Source: UBA699 sp050261915 (GTDB lineage Bacteria; Bacillota; Clostridia; Clostridiales; Clostridiaceae). Taken from it: DNA of 64,000 nucleotides. Every line of letters starts with the position of its first letter. Within the stretch, counting starts at the first letter, position 1. Where the stretch lies: NCBI GenBank assembly GCA_050261915.1, contig JBLNDT010000067.1, positions 1 through 64,000 of the forward strand, written 5' to 3'. Made by a program: the position numbers and the translations under genes. Shown here one piece after another: positions 7,394-16,043 of this stretch. The notes under the pieces are model-generated. The model was not told the DNA's origin. It was given only the letters and a program-made list of their open reading frames with translations, and did no database searches.

Positions 7394-8131
7394 TTACTTT
7401 GGTGTCAATTCTGCTGGGGCAGGATATTTGCGGGCAAGTAGAATCACAACTCTTCTGTTCTTAGCCCTTCCTTCCGGCGTTGAATTGTCGTACTTTGGAT
7501 TGTTCTCACCATAAGCCCTTATGGATACTTTCTTTGAGTTTAGTCCTCCAAAATAAACCATATAGTTCATTACATTTATAGCTCTAATAGCACTTAAATC
7601 CCAATTGGAACGAAAGTTTGAATTGCTAATAGGTAAATTATCTGTAAATCCTTCAACAACAATTTCATTGTCATAGTTTTTTATCATTCCTGCTATTTTA
7701 CCAAGAAGCACGTTTCCACTTGGGGATACAGTTGCATCTCCAGAACTGAAAAGTACAGCATCTCCTATGGAAATTTCCAGCCCATCCTTGGTAGAATCTG
7801 TTTTTATCTGTACATCATAGCCATTTTTGGTCATTTCTTTTTCAAGGGAATCTTTAAGTGTATTCATAGCACTTTGTTCAGCAGCTCCAGAGGTAGTGGA
7901 AATCTGATCCATGGTACTAGGAGTTCCACCTTGGTTCTGCAATGCTCCCTTACCACCTGAAAATATTATATTAAACTGTTCACTAAGCTTTTGTGCCTTA
8001 GCTTTATCAACCTGACTCATAGCAAACATAACAATAAAAAGTGCAACTAGTAATGTTAACATGTCTGAATATGGAAGCAGCCATCCTTCATCAGCATGTT
8101 CTTCATGATGAACTTTTTTCTTCTTTCCCAT
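7394..8131 (-). CDS. motB: Flagellar motor stator protein MotB
   Basis: 245 residues. A positively charged N-terminus (MGKKKKVHHEEHADEGW) precedes a single transmembrane helix, YSDMLTLLVALFIVMFA, containing the proton-channel Asp (residue 23). A linker follows, then an OmpA-type peptidoglycan-binding domain with GFTDNLPISNSNF, NWDLSAIRA and the RAYGENNP segment. It anchors the stator to the cell wall. Its ATG shares one base with the motA stop codon (TAATG), so translation is coupled. This stator pair is not flanked by flagellar structural genes, which is usual for clostridia. Confidence 0.95.
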   Translation of the reverse strand: MGKKKKVHHEEHADEGWLLPYSDMLTLLVALFIVMFAMSQVDKAKAQKLSEQFNIIFSGGKGALQNQGGTPSTMDQISTTSGAAEQSAMNTLKDSLEKEMTKNGYDVQIKTDSTKDGLEISIGDAVLFSSGDATVSPSGNVLLGKIAGMIKNYDNEIVVEGFTDNLPISNSNFRSNWDLSAIRAINVMNYMVYFGGLNSKKVSIRAYGENNPKYDNSTPEGRAKNRRVVILLARKYPAPAELTPK

Positions 8132-8922
8132 TATTTATCTCCTTGAGGTTGACTTGCATAGTATTTTAATTTTTCACCAGGCTCAAGCATACTTACAAGT
8201 TTGTTTTCAATAGACTTTGGATTTTCACCAAGCTGAATGCTTAATATTCCCTCAAGCATTATATTCATGCAAATTAATTCGTCGTGGGATTTTCTTTTAA
8301 GTCTGCTTGAAAAAGGGTGAAACACAACGTATCCAAAGAATATACCGTAAAGAGTTGCAACGAATGCAGCAGCAATACTTTCACCAAGTTTCGCAGTATC
8401 TGCCAAGTTTCCAAGTGCCCCAATAAGACCTATAACAGCTCCCAAAACTCCCAAAGTAGGGGAAGTTGAACCAGCAGTTGTAAAAATAGTTGCTCCCAAA
8501 CGATGTCTTTCTTCCATGGCTTCAATTTCCATTTCCAAGAGTTCTCTTGTATATTCAGGTTCTACGCCATCTACTACCATTTCAAGACCTTTTTTCATGA
8601 ATTTATTCTCAATATCCCTTATAGTGTTTTCAAGGGATAATAAACCATCTTTTCTTGTAGATTTTGACATTTCTACAAACTTTCCTATTATCTCAACAGG
8701 GTTGTCCCCTTTTTTCTCTTTAAAAAGAATCCCTAGCAGCTTTGGAATTTTAAGAAATTCACTCTTTGGAAAAGAGTTCATTACTGCAGCAGTAGTACCA
8801 ACCAAGATAACCATTGCCGCCTCTGGGCTAAGCAAAACTGTAATACTTGCACCCTTCATTGTCATTCCCGCAACAATAGCACAAAGACCTGTAAATATAC
8901 CGATAATTAAAAATAAGTCCAT
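8131..8922 (-). CDS. motA: Flagellar motor stator protein MotA
   Basis: 263 residues, four membrane segments: near 5-25, 33-50, and the pair around 150-200 (GVLGAVIGLIGALGNL; AAAFVATLYGIFFGYVVFHP). The cytoplasmic loop between helices 2 and 3 carries the charged rotor-contact residues. The last pair has the conserved Pro/Gly pattern of MotA/ExbB proton channels. GGAGGTACC precedes the ATG. Co-transcribed with motB. Confidence 0.95.
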   Translation of the reverse strand: MDLFLIIGIFTGLCAIVAGMTMKGASITVLLSPEAAMVILVGTTAAVMNSFPKSEFLKIPKLLGILFKEKKGDNPVEIIGKFVEMSKSTRKDGLLSLENTIRDIENKFMKKGLEMVVDGVEPEYTRELLEMEIEAMEERHRLGATIFTTAGSTSPTLGVLGAVIGLIGALGNLADTAKLGESIAAAFVATLYGIFFGYVVFHPFSSRLKRKSHDELICMNIMLEGILSIQLGENPKSIENKLVSMLEPGEKLKYYASQPQGDK

Positions 8923-9080
8923 AAAGGTACCTCCATCAATATCCTAAATACATCAGTTAGTAAAATACTAACATAATAATTGAAATTTGAGAACCCACAT
9001 TTTACAAAATATTTTACAAATAATATTAAAATTCTTGGTTTTATTAACTGAATTTTAACTGTGTAATAGTTTTTAATAAA

Positions 9081-9116
9081 AATAAAAACACACATATTCA
9101 TAGAAAACATGTGTGT
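9081..9116 (-). terminator. Terminator after tRNA-Leu
   Basis: ACACACAT-13 bases-ATGTGTGT stem followed on the minus strand by TTTTATTTTTATT, starting ~20 bases 3' of the tRNA. Confidence 0.8.
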
Positions 9117-9136
9117 CTAGTTCATATTAATTCTAA

Positions 9137-9219
9137 TGGTGCGGAAGATGGGACTTGAACCCACACGGTAAAACACACGCTTCTGAGACGTGCCTGTCTG
9201 CCAGTTCCAGCACTTCCGC
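9137..9219 (-). tRNA. tRNA-Leu (anticodon CAG)
   Basis: Acceptor GCGGAAG pairs with CTTCCGC, the discriminator is A and CCA is encoded. The anticodon stem CACGT/GCGTG encloses the loop CTCAGAA, giving anticodon CAG (reads CUG). The extra-long variable arm fits a class II Leu tRNA. Confidence 0.95.
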
Positions 9220-9231
9220 CCAACAATAAAT

Positions 9232-9259
9232 ATTATAGCATAAATAATAAAAATGTTAA
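9232..9259 (-). promoter_or_regulatory. Promoter of tRNA-Leu
   Basis: TTAACA (9254-9259) and TATAAT (9232-9237) separated by 16 bases on the minus strand, about 12 bases before the tRNA 5' end. Confidence 0.65.
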
Positions 9260-9270
9260 ATAATATTTAT

Positions 9271-10689
9271 TTATGGTTTTTTTGTTGGTGTAGTAGTGGT
9301 TGTGGTCTGATCCGGCTTTTTAGTGCCCTTCTTGATTATACCGTTTACTGGTTTGTAGTAGTCATTGGAAACAGTTTCCTGATTTACAAAGGCACCATTT
9401 GTATAGATATTCCTATAAACTGTTACCTTGTATCCTGTATATGCAGGTTGCTCCACAACAGTTTGTCCCTCTGAAAGTGTAGGATCATCAACAGTGGTAG
9501 TTGTGGCAGGAATTGTTTCGTATACATTATTTGTCACAGTACAGGTAGTTGATGCAAGCGCAGAGTTTGAGTATATTGAAAATGTTACATATCCCCCTCC
9601 AGTTGAACCCTGAATATATAATGGATATGAATATGAGTTTGTAAATTTAAAGTCCAAATTACCCCAATCAACAGTTGCGTCCATACCTAATGGAACATAA
9701 TGGGATGGCAGAGTGTGATGGCTTCTTTCAGCTATCTTTAAATTAGCCTTTAGCACTGCATTATATAAGGTAGTAGATACCTGACATATCCCACCCCCTA
9801 GACCTGAATCAACTTTATTGCCTATAATAACAGGGGCTTCTTGATAACCTCTAGCAGCTGTTCTTTCACCAACTATACCATTAAAGCTGAAGGTTTCTCC
9901 AGGCATAAGCACTTTCCCATTTACACTTCTTGTTGCTGTTGCAATATTATTAGCTCTTGCAGCTGCGGATATGGAACCGTAGTCAGTACTAAAGGTTGAA
10001 ATTCTTGCATTTATTGATGAAAGCATATCTGAAGTTACACTGGCCTTAACCGTATCTACAGCAGCCTCCACATTAGTGTCTGAACCTGTTTTTCCATTTA
10101 TCTCAGAAAATAATTTATCCTGAAGTTCTTTAAGTTGAAGCTTTACCCCATTTTGTTCCGGAGTAACAGAAAACCCGCTATTGACTTTTATTGTGGCGTC
10201 CACAGGATTTCTTGTTGTTTCCTTATCAATAACAGCAAGTAAATCATTTACAGGCTTTTTGTCATAGGAAAATATCAAATCAAAGTTTTTTTCTTTTTTA
10301 AGGGTTATTGTGCTGTACTTTCCAATTAAGGACAAATTTTTTCCATAGGCAAATACTTCATTAATTGTGTCATCATATTTATAAACTGGATTTAACTTAG
10401 AATATTCCAAGGTATAAGTTTTATTTTCAGCTTTAATATTTATTTTTTTATTTAATATATCATTTCCTTGATTTTTCGTTAGGATAGCTTTTGCCTCTTC
10501 CTTTGTTTTTCCTGATAAATCTAAGTTTCCCACTTTTACACCAGGATAAATTAAATTGTCCCATTTTTTTACAGTATTATATTCAAAAGTGAAAAAACCG
10601 GTAATTGCTACAATAAAAATAATTATAAGTGCTATAAGTCCGTTTCTATTCATTCTATATTTTTTATTATTCACCCTTTTTTTCCTCAA
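9271..10689 (-). CDS. VanW family protein with peptidoglycan-binding N-terminal domains
   Basis: 472 residues from a TTG start with GGAGGTGAT upstream. After a basic N-terminus comes one membrane anchor (residues ~17-36), then a repeated extracytoplasmic domain of the PG_binding_4 type (GVKVGNLDLSGKTKEEA), then the VanW domain (VLMPGETFSFNGIVGER; GGGICQVSTTLYNAVLKA; HTLPSHYVPLGMDATVDW), and a G5-like tail ending in a Thr/Lys-rich stretch. VanW-family proteins are cell-surface proteins of unsettled biochemical role; the name does not imply vancomycin resistance, and no van genes are nearby. Confidence 0.85.
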   Translation of the reverse strand: MRKKRVNNKKYRMNRNGLIALIIIFIVAITGFFTFEYNTVKKWDNLIYPGVKVGNLDLSGKTKEEAKAILTKNQGNDILNKKINIKAENKTYTLEYSKLNPVYKYDDTINEVFAYGKNLSLIGKYSTITLKKEKNFDLIFSYDKKPVNDLLAVIDKETTRNPVDATIKVNSGFSVTPEQNGVKLQLKELQDKLFSEINGKTGSDTNVEAAVDTVKASVTSDMLSSINARISTFSTDYGSISAAARANNIATATRSVNGKVLMPGETFSFNGIVGERTAARGYQEAPVIIGNKVDSGLGGGICQVSTTLYNAVLKANLKIAERSHHTLPSHYVPLGMDATVDWGNLDFKFTNSYSYPLYIQGSTGGGYVTFSIYSNSALASTTCTVTNNVYETIPATTTTVDDPTLSEGQTVVEQPAYTGYKVTVYRNIYTNGAFVNQETVSNDYYKPVNGIIKKGTKKPDQTTTTTTPTKKP

Positions 10690-10765
10690 AATATCACCTC
10701 CTTCAATACCTAAATATTATACTATATTATTAATTTTTTGGATATAAAATTATGTAATATGAATC

Positions 10766-10798
10766 AAGCTTTAGAAACCCTTGGAGTTTCTAAAGCTT
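10766..10798 (-). terminator. Hairpin after the aldolase gene
   Basis: AAGCTTTAGAAAC/GTTTCTAAAGCTT, a 13-bp perfect stem with a 7-base loop, just 3' of the aldolase stop. The following minus-strand sequence is only moderately T-rich (GATTCATATT). Confidence 0.6.
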
Positions 10799-10802
10799 TA
10801 AC

Positions 10803-11477
10803 CTATCTCTGACCGTACTGATTTTTGTAATAATCCATCATAAGCTTAGCATCCTCTGTGCTTATTAAGTTAATATGCCCTAAATTTTTTGCATATATAA
10901 GTATCTGGGCACTTTTTTCTGTTAATACACAAGATTTATATGCAGCCATAAGGTTTTCACCAATTCCTAAAGCTCCGTGGTTTTTGAGCAGTACAGCCTT
11001 TCTGTCTTCAATTGATTCACAAACATTTGCAGCAAGTTCATCTGTGCCTGGAAGGGCATACTTTGCAATTTTTATATTTCCCCCAATGTGCTGAATCATA
11101 TCCTCCACCATCATTGGTATGCCTATGCCTACTACTGCACATGCTGTTGCACAGGTACTGTGAGTGTGTATTATAGCATTTATTTCCTTCCTGCTTTCAT
11201 ATATCTTCAAATGCATCTTCAATTCTGAAGTTGGTTTTCTTTTTCCACTTACAATTTTTCCTTCTGTATCCACAACTAGTATATCATCAATGGTGGTTGT
11301 CTCATATTCCATACCTGAAGGAGTAACAACATAATATTCTTTTCCTTGATATACGGTCTTCATACTTAAATTTCCCCAGGTGCCAACAATTAAATGTTCA
11401 TTATACAGTCTTAGAGACATATCTACAATCTGCTTTTTTTCAAGGTCAAAAACATTTTCCAACTCATTCATTTTCAT
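10803..11477 (-). CDS. Class II aldolase/adducin family protein (probable 5-deoxyribulose/methylthioribulose phosphate aldolase)
   Basis: 224 residues. Zn-dependent class II aldolase fold: TWGNLSMK, VTPSGMEYE, KPTSELKMH, the HTHS metal ligands in NAIIHTHSTCATA, and the third His in LLKNHGALGIGE. These are shared with L-fuculose-1-phosphate aldolase. It directly follows mtnA (18-base gap), and that pairing is the arrangement of the DHAP shunt, in which the isomerised sugar phosphate is cleaved to DHAP and an aldehyde. The ATG at 11477 is very close to AAGGGG; an ATG two codons later is an alternative. Fuculose- or rhamnulose-phosphate specificity cannot be excluded from sequence. Confidence 0.75.
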   Translation of the reverse strand: MKMNELENVFDLEKKQIVDMSLRLYNEHLIVGTWGNLSMKTVYQGKEYYVVTPSGMEYETTTIDDILVVDTEGKIVSGKRKPTSELKMHLKIYESRKEINAIIHTHSTCATACAVVGIGIPMMVEDMIQHIGGNIKIAKYALPGTDELAANVCESIEDRKAVLLKNHGALGIGENLMAAYKSCVLTEKSAQILIYAKNLGHINLISTEDAKLMMDYYKNQYGQR

Positions 11478-11495
11478 AATCCCCTTAAATAATTA

Positions 11496-12548
11496 TTATA
11501 TATTTTCAAAACACTTTTTAATAGAATCCTCATAGGGCGGCCTTAATATACCTTTTTCGGTAATTATGCCGCTGATATATTTTCCTTCTGTAACATCAAA
11601 GGCCGGGTTAAATGCATTTATACTTTCTGGTGCTGTCTGAACCCCAAATAGGGATATAACTTCCTGTCTGTCCCTTTCTTCTATCTCAATTTCTTCTCCA
11701 GTTTTTAAAGAAATATCTATGGTTGAAAGAGGTGCCGCTATATAAAAGGGTATCCCATTTTCTTTTGCAAGGACTGCCAGAGAGTATGTTCCAATTTTAT
11801 TTGCAGTATCACCATTTAAGGTTATTCTGTCTGCACCTGTTATTACCATGTCAATCTTACCAAGTTTCATGGCATATCCCGCCATGCTGTCTGTAATCAA
11901 AGTGCATGGAATTCCTTCCTTGGAAAGTTCCCAGGCTGTAAGTCTTGAGCCCTGAAGAAGAGGTCTTGTTTCATCCGCAAATACATTTATCTCTTTTTTT
12001 GCATAGTGAGCAGCCCTTATAACTCCAAGAGCCGTTCCAAACCCAGCAGTAGCAAGTGCTCCTGCATTACAATGAGTAAGTATGCTGGCCCCAAAAGGAA
12101 CTACCTCATTGCCGTAATCACCTATTTTTTTGTTACATACTATATCCTCTTCATATAATTCGTGGGCTCTTTTTAAAAGGCTTTCTTTAATCTCAGTTAT
12201 AGAGGATTCTTCTGCGTCTTTTAATGTTTTTCGGACCCGATCCAATGCCCAAAACAAGTTCACTGCTGTTGGTCTTGTTGCCGCCAGCTCGTTTATTGCA
12301 TTTTCTATGTATTTTACAAATTCATCTTTTGAATATCCTGCCCTTTCAGCTTCTATGGCCGCAAGCACTACACCGTATGCTGCAGATACTCCTATGGCGG
12401 GAGCACCTCTTACAGCAAGACATTTTATTGCTTTTGCCAGAGTGTTGTAGCTTTCACACACAATATATTCTTCTTTTAAAGGAAGCTTTGTGCAGTCTAT
12501 CAAAATAAGTTTGTCATCTTTCCATTCTATAGTTTTAACCTTATTCAT
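11496..12548 (-). CDS. mtnA: S-methyl-5-thioribose-1-phosphate isomerase (MtnA)
   Basis: 350 residues. It isomerises methylthioribose-1-phosphate (and in some organisms 5-deoxyribose-1-phosphate) to the ketose phosphate. Catalytic Cys motif THCNAGALATAGFGTALG and catalytic Asp motif MVITGADRITLNGDTANKIG are intact, with the RGAPAIGVSAAYG substrate loop near the N-terminus. The start chosen is the ATG at 12548 (MNKVKTIEW), five bases after GGAGG; an upstream ATG at 12560 overlaps that site. No mtnB/C/D or kinase genes are adjacent; the neighbour is a class II aldolase, which points to the DHAP shunt rather than the full methionine salvage cycle. Confidence 0.92.
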   Translation of the reverse strand: MNKVKTIEWKDDKLILIDCTKLPLKEEYIVCESYNTLAKAIKCLAVRGAPAIGVSAAYGVVLAAIEAERAGYSKDEFVKYIENAINELAATRPTAVNLFWALDRVRKTLKDAEESSITEIKESLLKRAHELYEEDIVCNKKIGDYGNEVVPFGASILTHCNAGALATAGFGTALGVIRAAHYAKKEINVFADETRPLLQGSRLTAWELSKEGIPCTLITDSMAGYAMKLGKIDMVITGADRITLNGDTANKIGTYSLAVLAKENGIPFYIAAPLSTIDISLKTGEEIEIEERDRQEVISLFGVQTAPESINAFNPAFDVTEGKYISGIITEKGILRPPYEDSIKKCFENI

Positions 12549-12675
12549 AAATACCTCCATTTATCCAGCAGTTATATTCTATACCCTTTTCATATTTTTC
12601 GAAAGATATTTTGTTAAAATTTTAAATTATTTTGATATAATTGTTTAAGGATGAATTTCAAGGAGGTATTGAAAA

Positions 12676-13911
12676 ATGAATGCTGAAATAATTTCTGTAG
12701 GTACGGAGCTCCTTTTAGGGGATATAGTTAATACAAATGCACAATATTTGGCAAGAAGACTTGCTGACTATGGAATCCCGGTATTTCACCAGTCTGTAGT
12801 TGGGGATAATTCAAAGAGGTTAAAAGATGAATTTTCAGAAGCTTTCAAAAGATGCAATATAATAATAACCACCGGGGGATTAGGTCCCACCTCAGACGAT
12901 ATAACAAAGGAAATTGCAGCTGAGTATTTCAATAAGGAAATGATAATAGACCAGGGTTCTCTTAATAAACTTGAAGAAATATTTTTAAAACAAAATAGGA
13001 CTTTAACCTTGAGCAACAAAAAACAGGCTTATTTTCCAAAGGGCTGTATTATACTTCCTAATCATAATGGAACAGCTCCTGGATGCATAATAAATGAAAA
13101 TGATAAAATTCTTGTGGTGCTTCCAGGGCCTCCAAGAGAGGTTCAGCCTATGTTTGAAAACTATGTTATACCATATATTGAAAAACTAACTGATAATATT
13201 ATTATTTCAAAGGTTCTTAGGGTTTCTGGCCTAGGTGAAAGCTATATGGCAGAAATGGTGCAGGACATAATAGACCAAAGCACAAATCCTACTGTGGCTC
13301 CTTATGCAAAAAGCGGGGAATCAATATTAAGAATTACTGCAAAGGGAAAGTCAGAAGAGGAATGCATTAAATTAATCAGTCCTATAGAGGATAAAATCAG
13401 AGAAAGACTTGGAGATAATTTATATGGCACTGGAGAAACTTCTCTTGAAGAAGTTATTTATAACAATTTAATTAAAAAAAATTTAACCATATCAACTGCA
13501 GAGTCCTGCACTGGAGGGTTAGTAGCAGGTACACTAGTAAATTTTCCAGGGATATCGAAGGTTTTTATGGAGGGTGCTGTTACCTACAGCAACGAAGCAA
13601 AAATTAACAGGCTTGGTGTTAATCCAAATACTTTAATTCAGTTTGGCGCTGTAAGCCCTGAAACAGCCATGGAAATGGCTGCAGGAATTGCAAAAACCTC
13701 AGGCACCAGTATTGCTGTATCCACTACCGGTATAGCAGGACCTGAGGGTGGAACAGAGGATAAACCTGTGGGACTCGTATATATAGGTTTATACATAAAT
13801 GGAAATGTTAGTTTTAAAAAATTAAATATATTTGGAAATAGAACTGCTGTAAGAGCAAGAGCTGTTGTGGCTGCATTGGATTTCTTAAGAAGAGAGCTTA
13901 TAAAAATATAA
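12676..13911 (+). CDS. cinA: CinA family protein (nicotinamide-nucleotide amidase / ADP-ribose-binding N-domain)
   Basis: 411 residues. The N-terminal MoCF-like domain has VGTELLLGDIVNTNAQYLA and TTGGLGPTSDDITKE. The C-terminal PncC-type domain carries the amidase motif STAESCTGGLVAGTLVNFPG and TTGIAGPEGGTEDKPVGLVY. The protein recycles NMN to NaMN in NAD salvage and is historically linked to competence. AAGGAGGT lies 7 bases before the ATG. It is transcribed divergently from mtnA; a TATAAT at 12636-12641 upstream has only a distant TTGTTA partner (19-base spacer). Confidence 0.93.
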   Translation: MNAEIISVGTELLLGDIVNTNAQYLARRLADYGIPVFHQSVVGDNSKRLKDEFSEAFKRCNIIITTGGLGPTSDDITKEIAAEYFNKEMIIDQGSLNKLEEIFLKQNRTLTLSNKKQAYFPKGCIILPNHNGTAPGCIINENDKILVVLPGPPREVQPMFENYVIPYIEKLTDNIIISKVLRVSGLGESYMAEMVQDIIDQSTNPTVAPYAKSGESILRITAKGKSEEECIKLISPIEDKIRERLGDNLYGTGETSLEEVIYNNLIKKNLTISTAESCTGGLVAGTLVNFPGISKVFMEGAVTYSNEAKINRLGVNPNTLIQFGAVSPETAMEMAAGIAKTSGTSIAVSTTGIAGPEGGTEDKPVGLVYIGLYINGNVSFKKLNIFGNRTAVRARAVVAALDFLRRELIKI

Positions 13912-13932
13912 ATGGGTGCATTGCACCCATTT
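13911..13932 (-). terminator. Terminator shared by cinA and the small selenoprotein gene
   Basis: AATGGGTGCA/TGCACCCATT, a 10-bp palindrome beginning at the cinA stop codon and overlapping the selenoprotein stop codon. On the minus strand it is followed by TATATTTTTAT, fitting termination of the selenoprotein operon. Confidence 0.65.
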
Positions 13933-14233
13933 ATACTCTTACTCCAATAACCCCGAAGGAGGGCTTTGTAAAAGGAAGTGTTTTCCTTTTTATTATCCTT
14001 ATGTTTTCATCCATTTTCAATTCAACAGAGATAAATACCTTTATGCCTTGAATATTGAATTCATTAAATAACTCTTTCTCCACTTCACCATCAAAAACTA
14101 GCGTTGTTTTTAGACTCATAACCTGAGTCTTGGTTCCATTTCAGCACTCAAGATTTACCGGTACTGCCTTTACTACAAAAGAAAGGCCTCTTTCTTTTGC
14201 ATATTCAAGAGCTCTATCGTCTATTGTTATCAC
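13931..14233 (-). CDS. Small selenoprotein with a Cys-Sec (CU) motif
   Basis: A 100-residue protein appears only if TGA at 14141-14143 is read as selenocysteine (Sec31). The frame before it reads MITIDDRALEYAKERG...VNLEC-U and continues NGTKTQVMSLKTTLVFDG... to a TAA. A gene caller would keep only the 62-residue tail from the internal Met. The GTG start at 14233 overlaps the malic enzyme stop (GTGA), with GGGGGT upstream, implying translational coupling. A 6-bp hairpin with an AGGU apex lies 10 bases after the UGA, as expected for SECIS. The two halves are in one frame with no other stop. It resembles the short clostridial Cys-Cys/Cys-Sec family annotated as CC/Se motif proteins, whose function I do not know; a redox or metal role is a guess. 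Confidence 0.82.
14112..14130 (-). promoter_or_regulatory. Candidate SECIS hairpin of the small selenoprotein gene
   Basis: AGACTC-AGGTTAT-GAGTCT on the minus strand: 6-bp perfect stem, 7-base loop beginning AGGU, starting 10 bases after the UGA. Placement matches bacterial SECIS elements. Confidence 0.65.
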
Positions 14234-15402
14234 TTTCTTGCAACCCCCATTTCAATTGCTATCCTTTTTACTTCCTCAGCAACTGAACTGCAAACTTCTT
14301 TATTAAACACATCTGGGATTATGTAATCTTCCTTAAGCTCAGAAGTGGAAATTAAATTTGCCACTCCTCTTGCTGCAGCAAGCTTCATTTCATCATTAAT
14401 AACCTTTGCTCTTACCTCTAATGCTCCCTTAAATATTCCCGGGAAAATAAGTACATTATTTATCTGGTTAGGAAAATCCGATCTTCCTGTAGCAACAACT
14501 CTTGCTCCAGCTTCCTTAGCCAAGTCAGGCATAATTTCAGGAGTCGGATTTGCCATGGCAAATATTATACTGTCCTTATTCATCTTTGAAACCATTTCCT
14601 TAGTAAGTACTCCTGCCGCTGACACACCTACAAAAACATCTTTGCCTTCAATAATAGTATTTAAAGTACCTGCTTTCTTTGTTCTGTTTGTATATCTTGC
14701 AATTTCCATTTGAGCTGGGTTTAAAATACTGTCTCCCTCAACTAATGCACCGTGTTTATCACAAATTGTAATATCTTTTGCTCCTGCTTTTAAAAGAAGT
14801 TTACATATTGCAATTCCTGCTGACCCTGCACCATTTATAACTATTTTTGCAGTTTCAAGGTCTTTTCCAACCAGCTTCAGGGCATTATACAGCCCCGCAA
14901 GTACAACTATTGCCGTACCATGCTGATCATCATGAAATACAGGAATATCAAGTTCCCTTTTTAGAGTTTCTTCAATATAAAAACACTCTGGTGCCTTTAT
15001 ATCCTCAAGATTTATTCCTCCAAAAACTGAAGATATAAGTTTCACTGTTTTTATTATTTCATCAGGGTCCTTGCTGTCTATACATATAGGAAATGCATCA
15101 ATTCCTCCAAATTCTTTAAAAAGAAGGGCTTTTCCCTCCATTACAGGAAGACCTGCATCTGCACCAATATCACCGAGTCCAAGGACTGCAGTTCCATTTG
15201 TTACTATTGCTACAGTATTTCCCTTAATAGTATAATCATATATTTTATTTTTGTCCTTTGAAATTTCAACACAAGGTGCTGCAACTCCTGGAGTATATGC
15301 TACAGAAAGGTCATGTCTGGTGTTTAACGCTACCTTTCCAACCACCTCAAGCTTACCCTTGTTTTCCATATGCATTTTTAACGCTTCTTCGTTTATATTC
15401 AC
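14230..15402 (-). CDS. NAD(P)-dependent malic enzyme (oxaloacetate-decarboxylating)
   Basis: 390 residues, the short bacterial malic enzyme form without a phosphotransacetylase tail. It decarboxylates malate to pyruvate. The malic N-terminal domain has DLSVAYTPGVAAPC and VTNGTAVLGLGDIG, the metal site is in IPVFHDDQHGTA, and the NAD-binding Rossmann segment is KIVINGAGSAGIAICKLLL. The gene follows nth by 11 bases and its stop overlaps the start of the small selenoprotein gene. NAD versus NADP preference was not resolved. Confidence 0.93.
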   Translation of the reverse strand: MNINEEALKMHMENKGKLEVVGKVALNTRHDLSVAYTPGVAAPCVEISKDKNKIYDYTIKGNTVAIVTNGTAVLGLGDIGADAGLPVMEGKALLFKEFGGIDAFPICIDSKDPDEIIKTVKLISSVFGGINLEDIKAPECFYIEETLKRELDIPVFHDDQHGTAIVVLAGLYNALKLVGKDLETAKIVINGAGSAGIAICKLLLKAGAKDITICDKHGALVEGDSILNPAQMEIARYTNRTKKAGTLNTIIEGKDVFVGVSAAGVLTKEMVSKMNKDSIIFAMANPTPEIMPDLAKEAGARVVATGRSDFPNQINNVLIFPGIFKGALEVRAKVINDEMKLAAARGVANLISTSELKEDYIIPDVFNKEVCSSVAEEVKRIAIEMGVARK

Positions 15403-15413
15403 TTTAACAACTC

Positions 15414-16043
15414 CTATATTTTATTTTGTGAAAAATAATCACAGAATTCTTTTACTTTACATTCACTGCACTTTGGGTTTCTTGCTGAACATACTTCCCT
15501 GCCATGCTTTATTATAAGATGATGGCTTAAGCTCCATAGATCTTTTGGTATATTGTTCATAAGCTCTTTTTCAACTTCCTCAGGGGTTTTTCCCTTTCCT
15601 ATTCCAAGCCGGTTTGAAACCCTGAACACATGGGTGTCCACTGCAATGGCTGGGACGTTGAACGCATTTGACAATACTACATTTGCAGTTTTCCTGCCTA
15701 CCCCTGGAAGTTTAATAAGTTCTTCCATAGTCCCTGGTACTTTTCCTTGGTATTCACTCACCAGGATTTTAGATGCTGCCAATATGTTTTTGCTTTTATT
15801 TTTATAAAGCCCGCAGCTTTTTATTATTTCACCAATAGCTTCTTCAGATAGTTCAATCATAGAATATGGATTGTTATATTTTTTGAACAAATCACCAGTA
15901 ATAATATTTACCCTTACATCTGTACATTGTGCGGATAATATTGTTGCAATAAGCAATTCATAGGGTGAATTAAAATTTAGTGCACATTTTACATCGGGAT
16001 ATGCTTTAGTCAATATCTCTATAATATCATCAGCTTTTTTCAA
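15414..16043 (-). CDS. nth: Endonuclease III
   Basis: 209 residues. DNA glycosylase/AP lyase for oxidised pyrimidines. The helix-hairpin-helix LPGVGRKTANVVL contains catalytic Lys118, catalytic Asp136 is in AVDTHVFRVSNRLG, and the [4Fe-4S] ligands are C185-X6-C192-X2-C195-X5-C201. The start is TTG at 16043, immediately after the plsC stop codon, with GGGGTG about ten bases upstream. Confidence 0.96.
   Translation of the reverse strand: MKKADDIIEILTKAYPDVKCALNFNSPYELLIATILSAQCTDVRVNIITGDLFKKYNNPYSMIELSEEAIGEIIKSCGLYKNKSKNILAASKILVSEYQGKVPGTMEELIKLPGVGRKTANVVLSNAFNVPAIAVDTHVFRVSNRLGIGKGKTPEEVEKELMNNIPKDLWSLSHHLIIKHGREVCSARNPKCSECKVKEFCDYFSQNKI

Noticed and set aside
8907..9110. 67-codon minus-strand frame upstream of motA
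   Set aside because: AT-rich, no ribosome site, overlaps the motA start and the tRNA-Leu terminator.
9271..10689. VanW protein as a vancomycin-resistance determinant
   Set aside because: The VanW domain is common in clostridial surface proteins and no vanH/A/X or regulator genes are nearby.
13931..14119. A 62-residue protein starting at the internal ATG 14119
   Set aside because: No ribosome site; the upstream sequence is in frame through a UGA, with a coupled GTG start and a SECIS-like hairpin.
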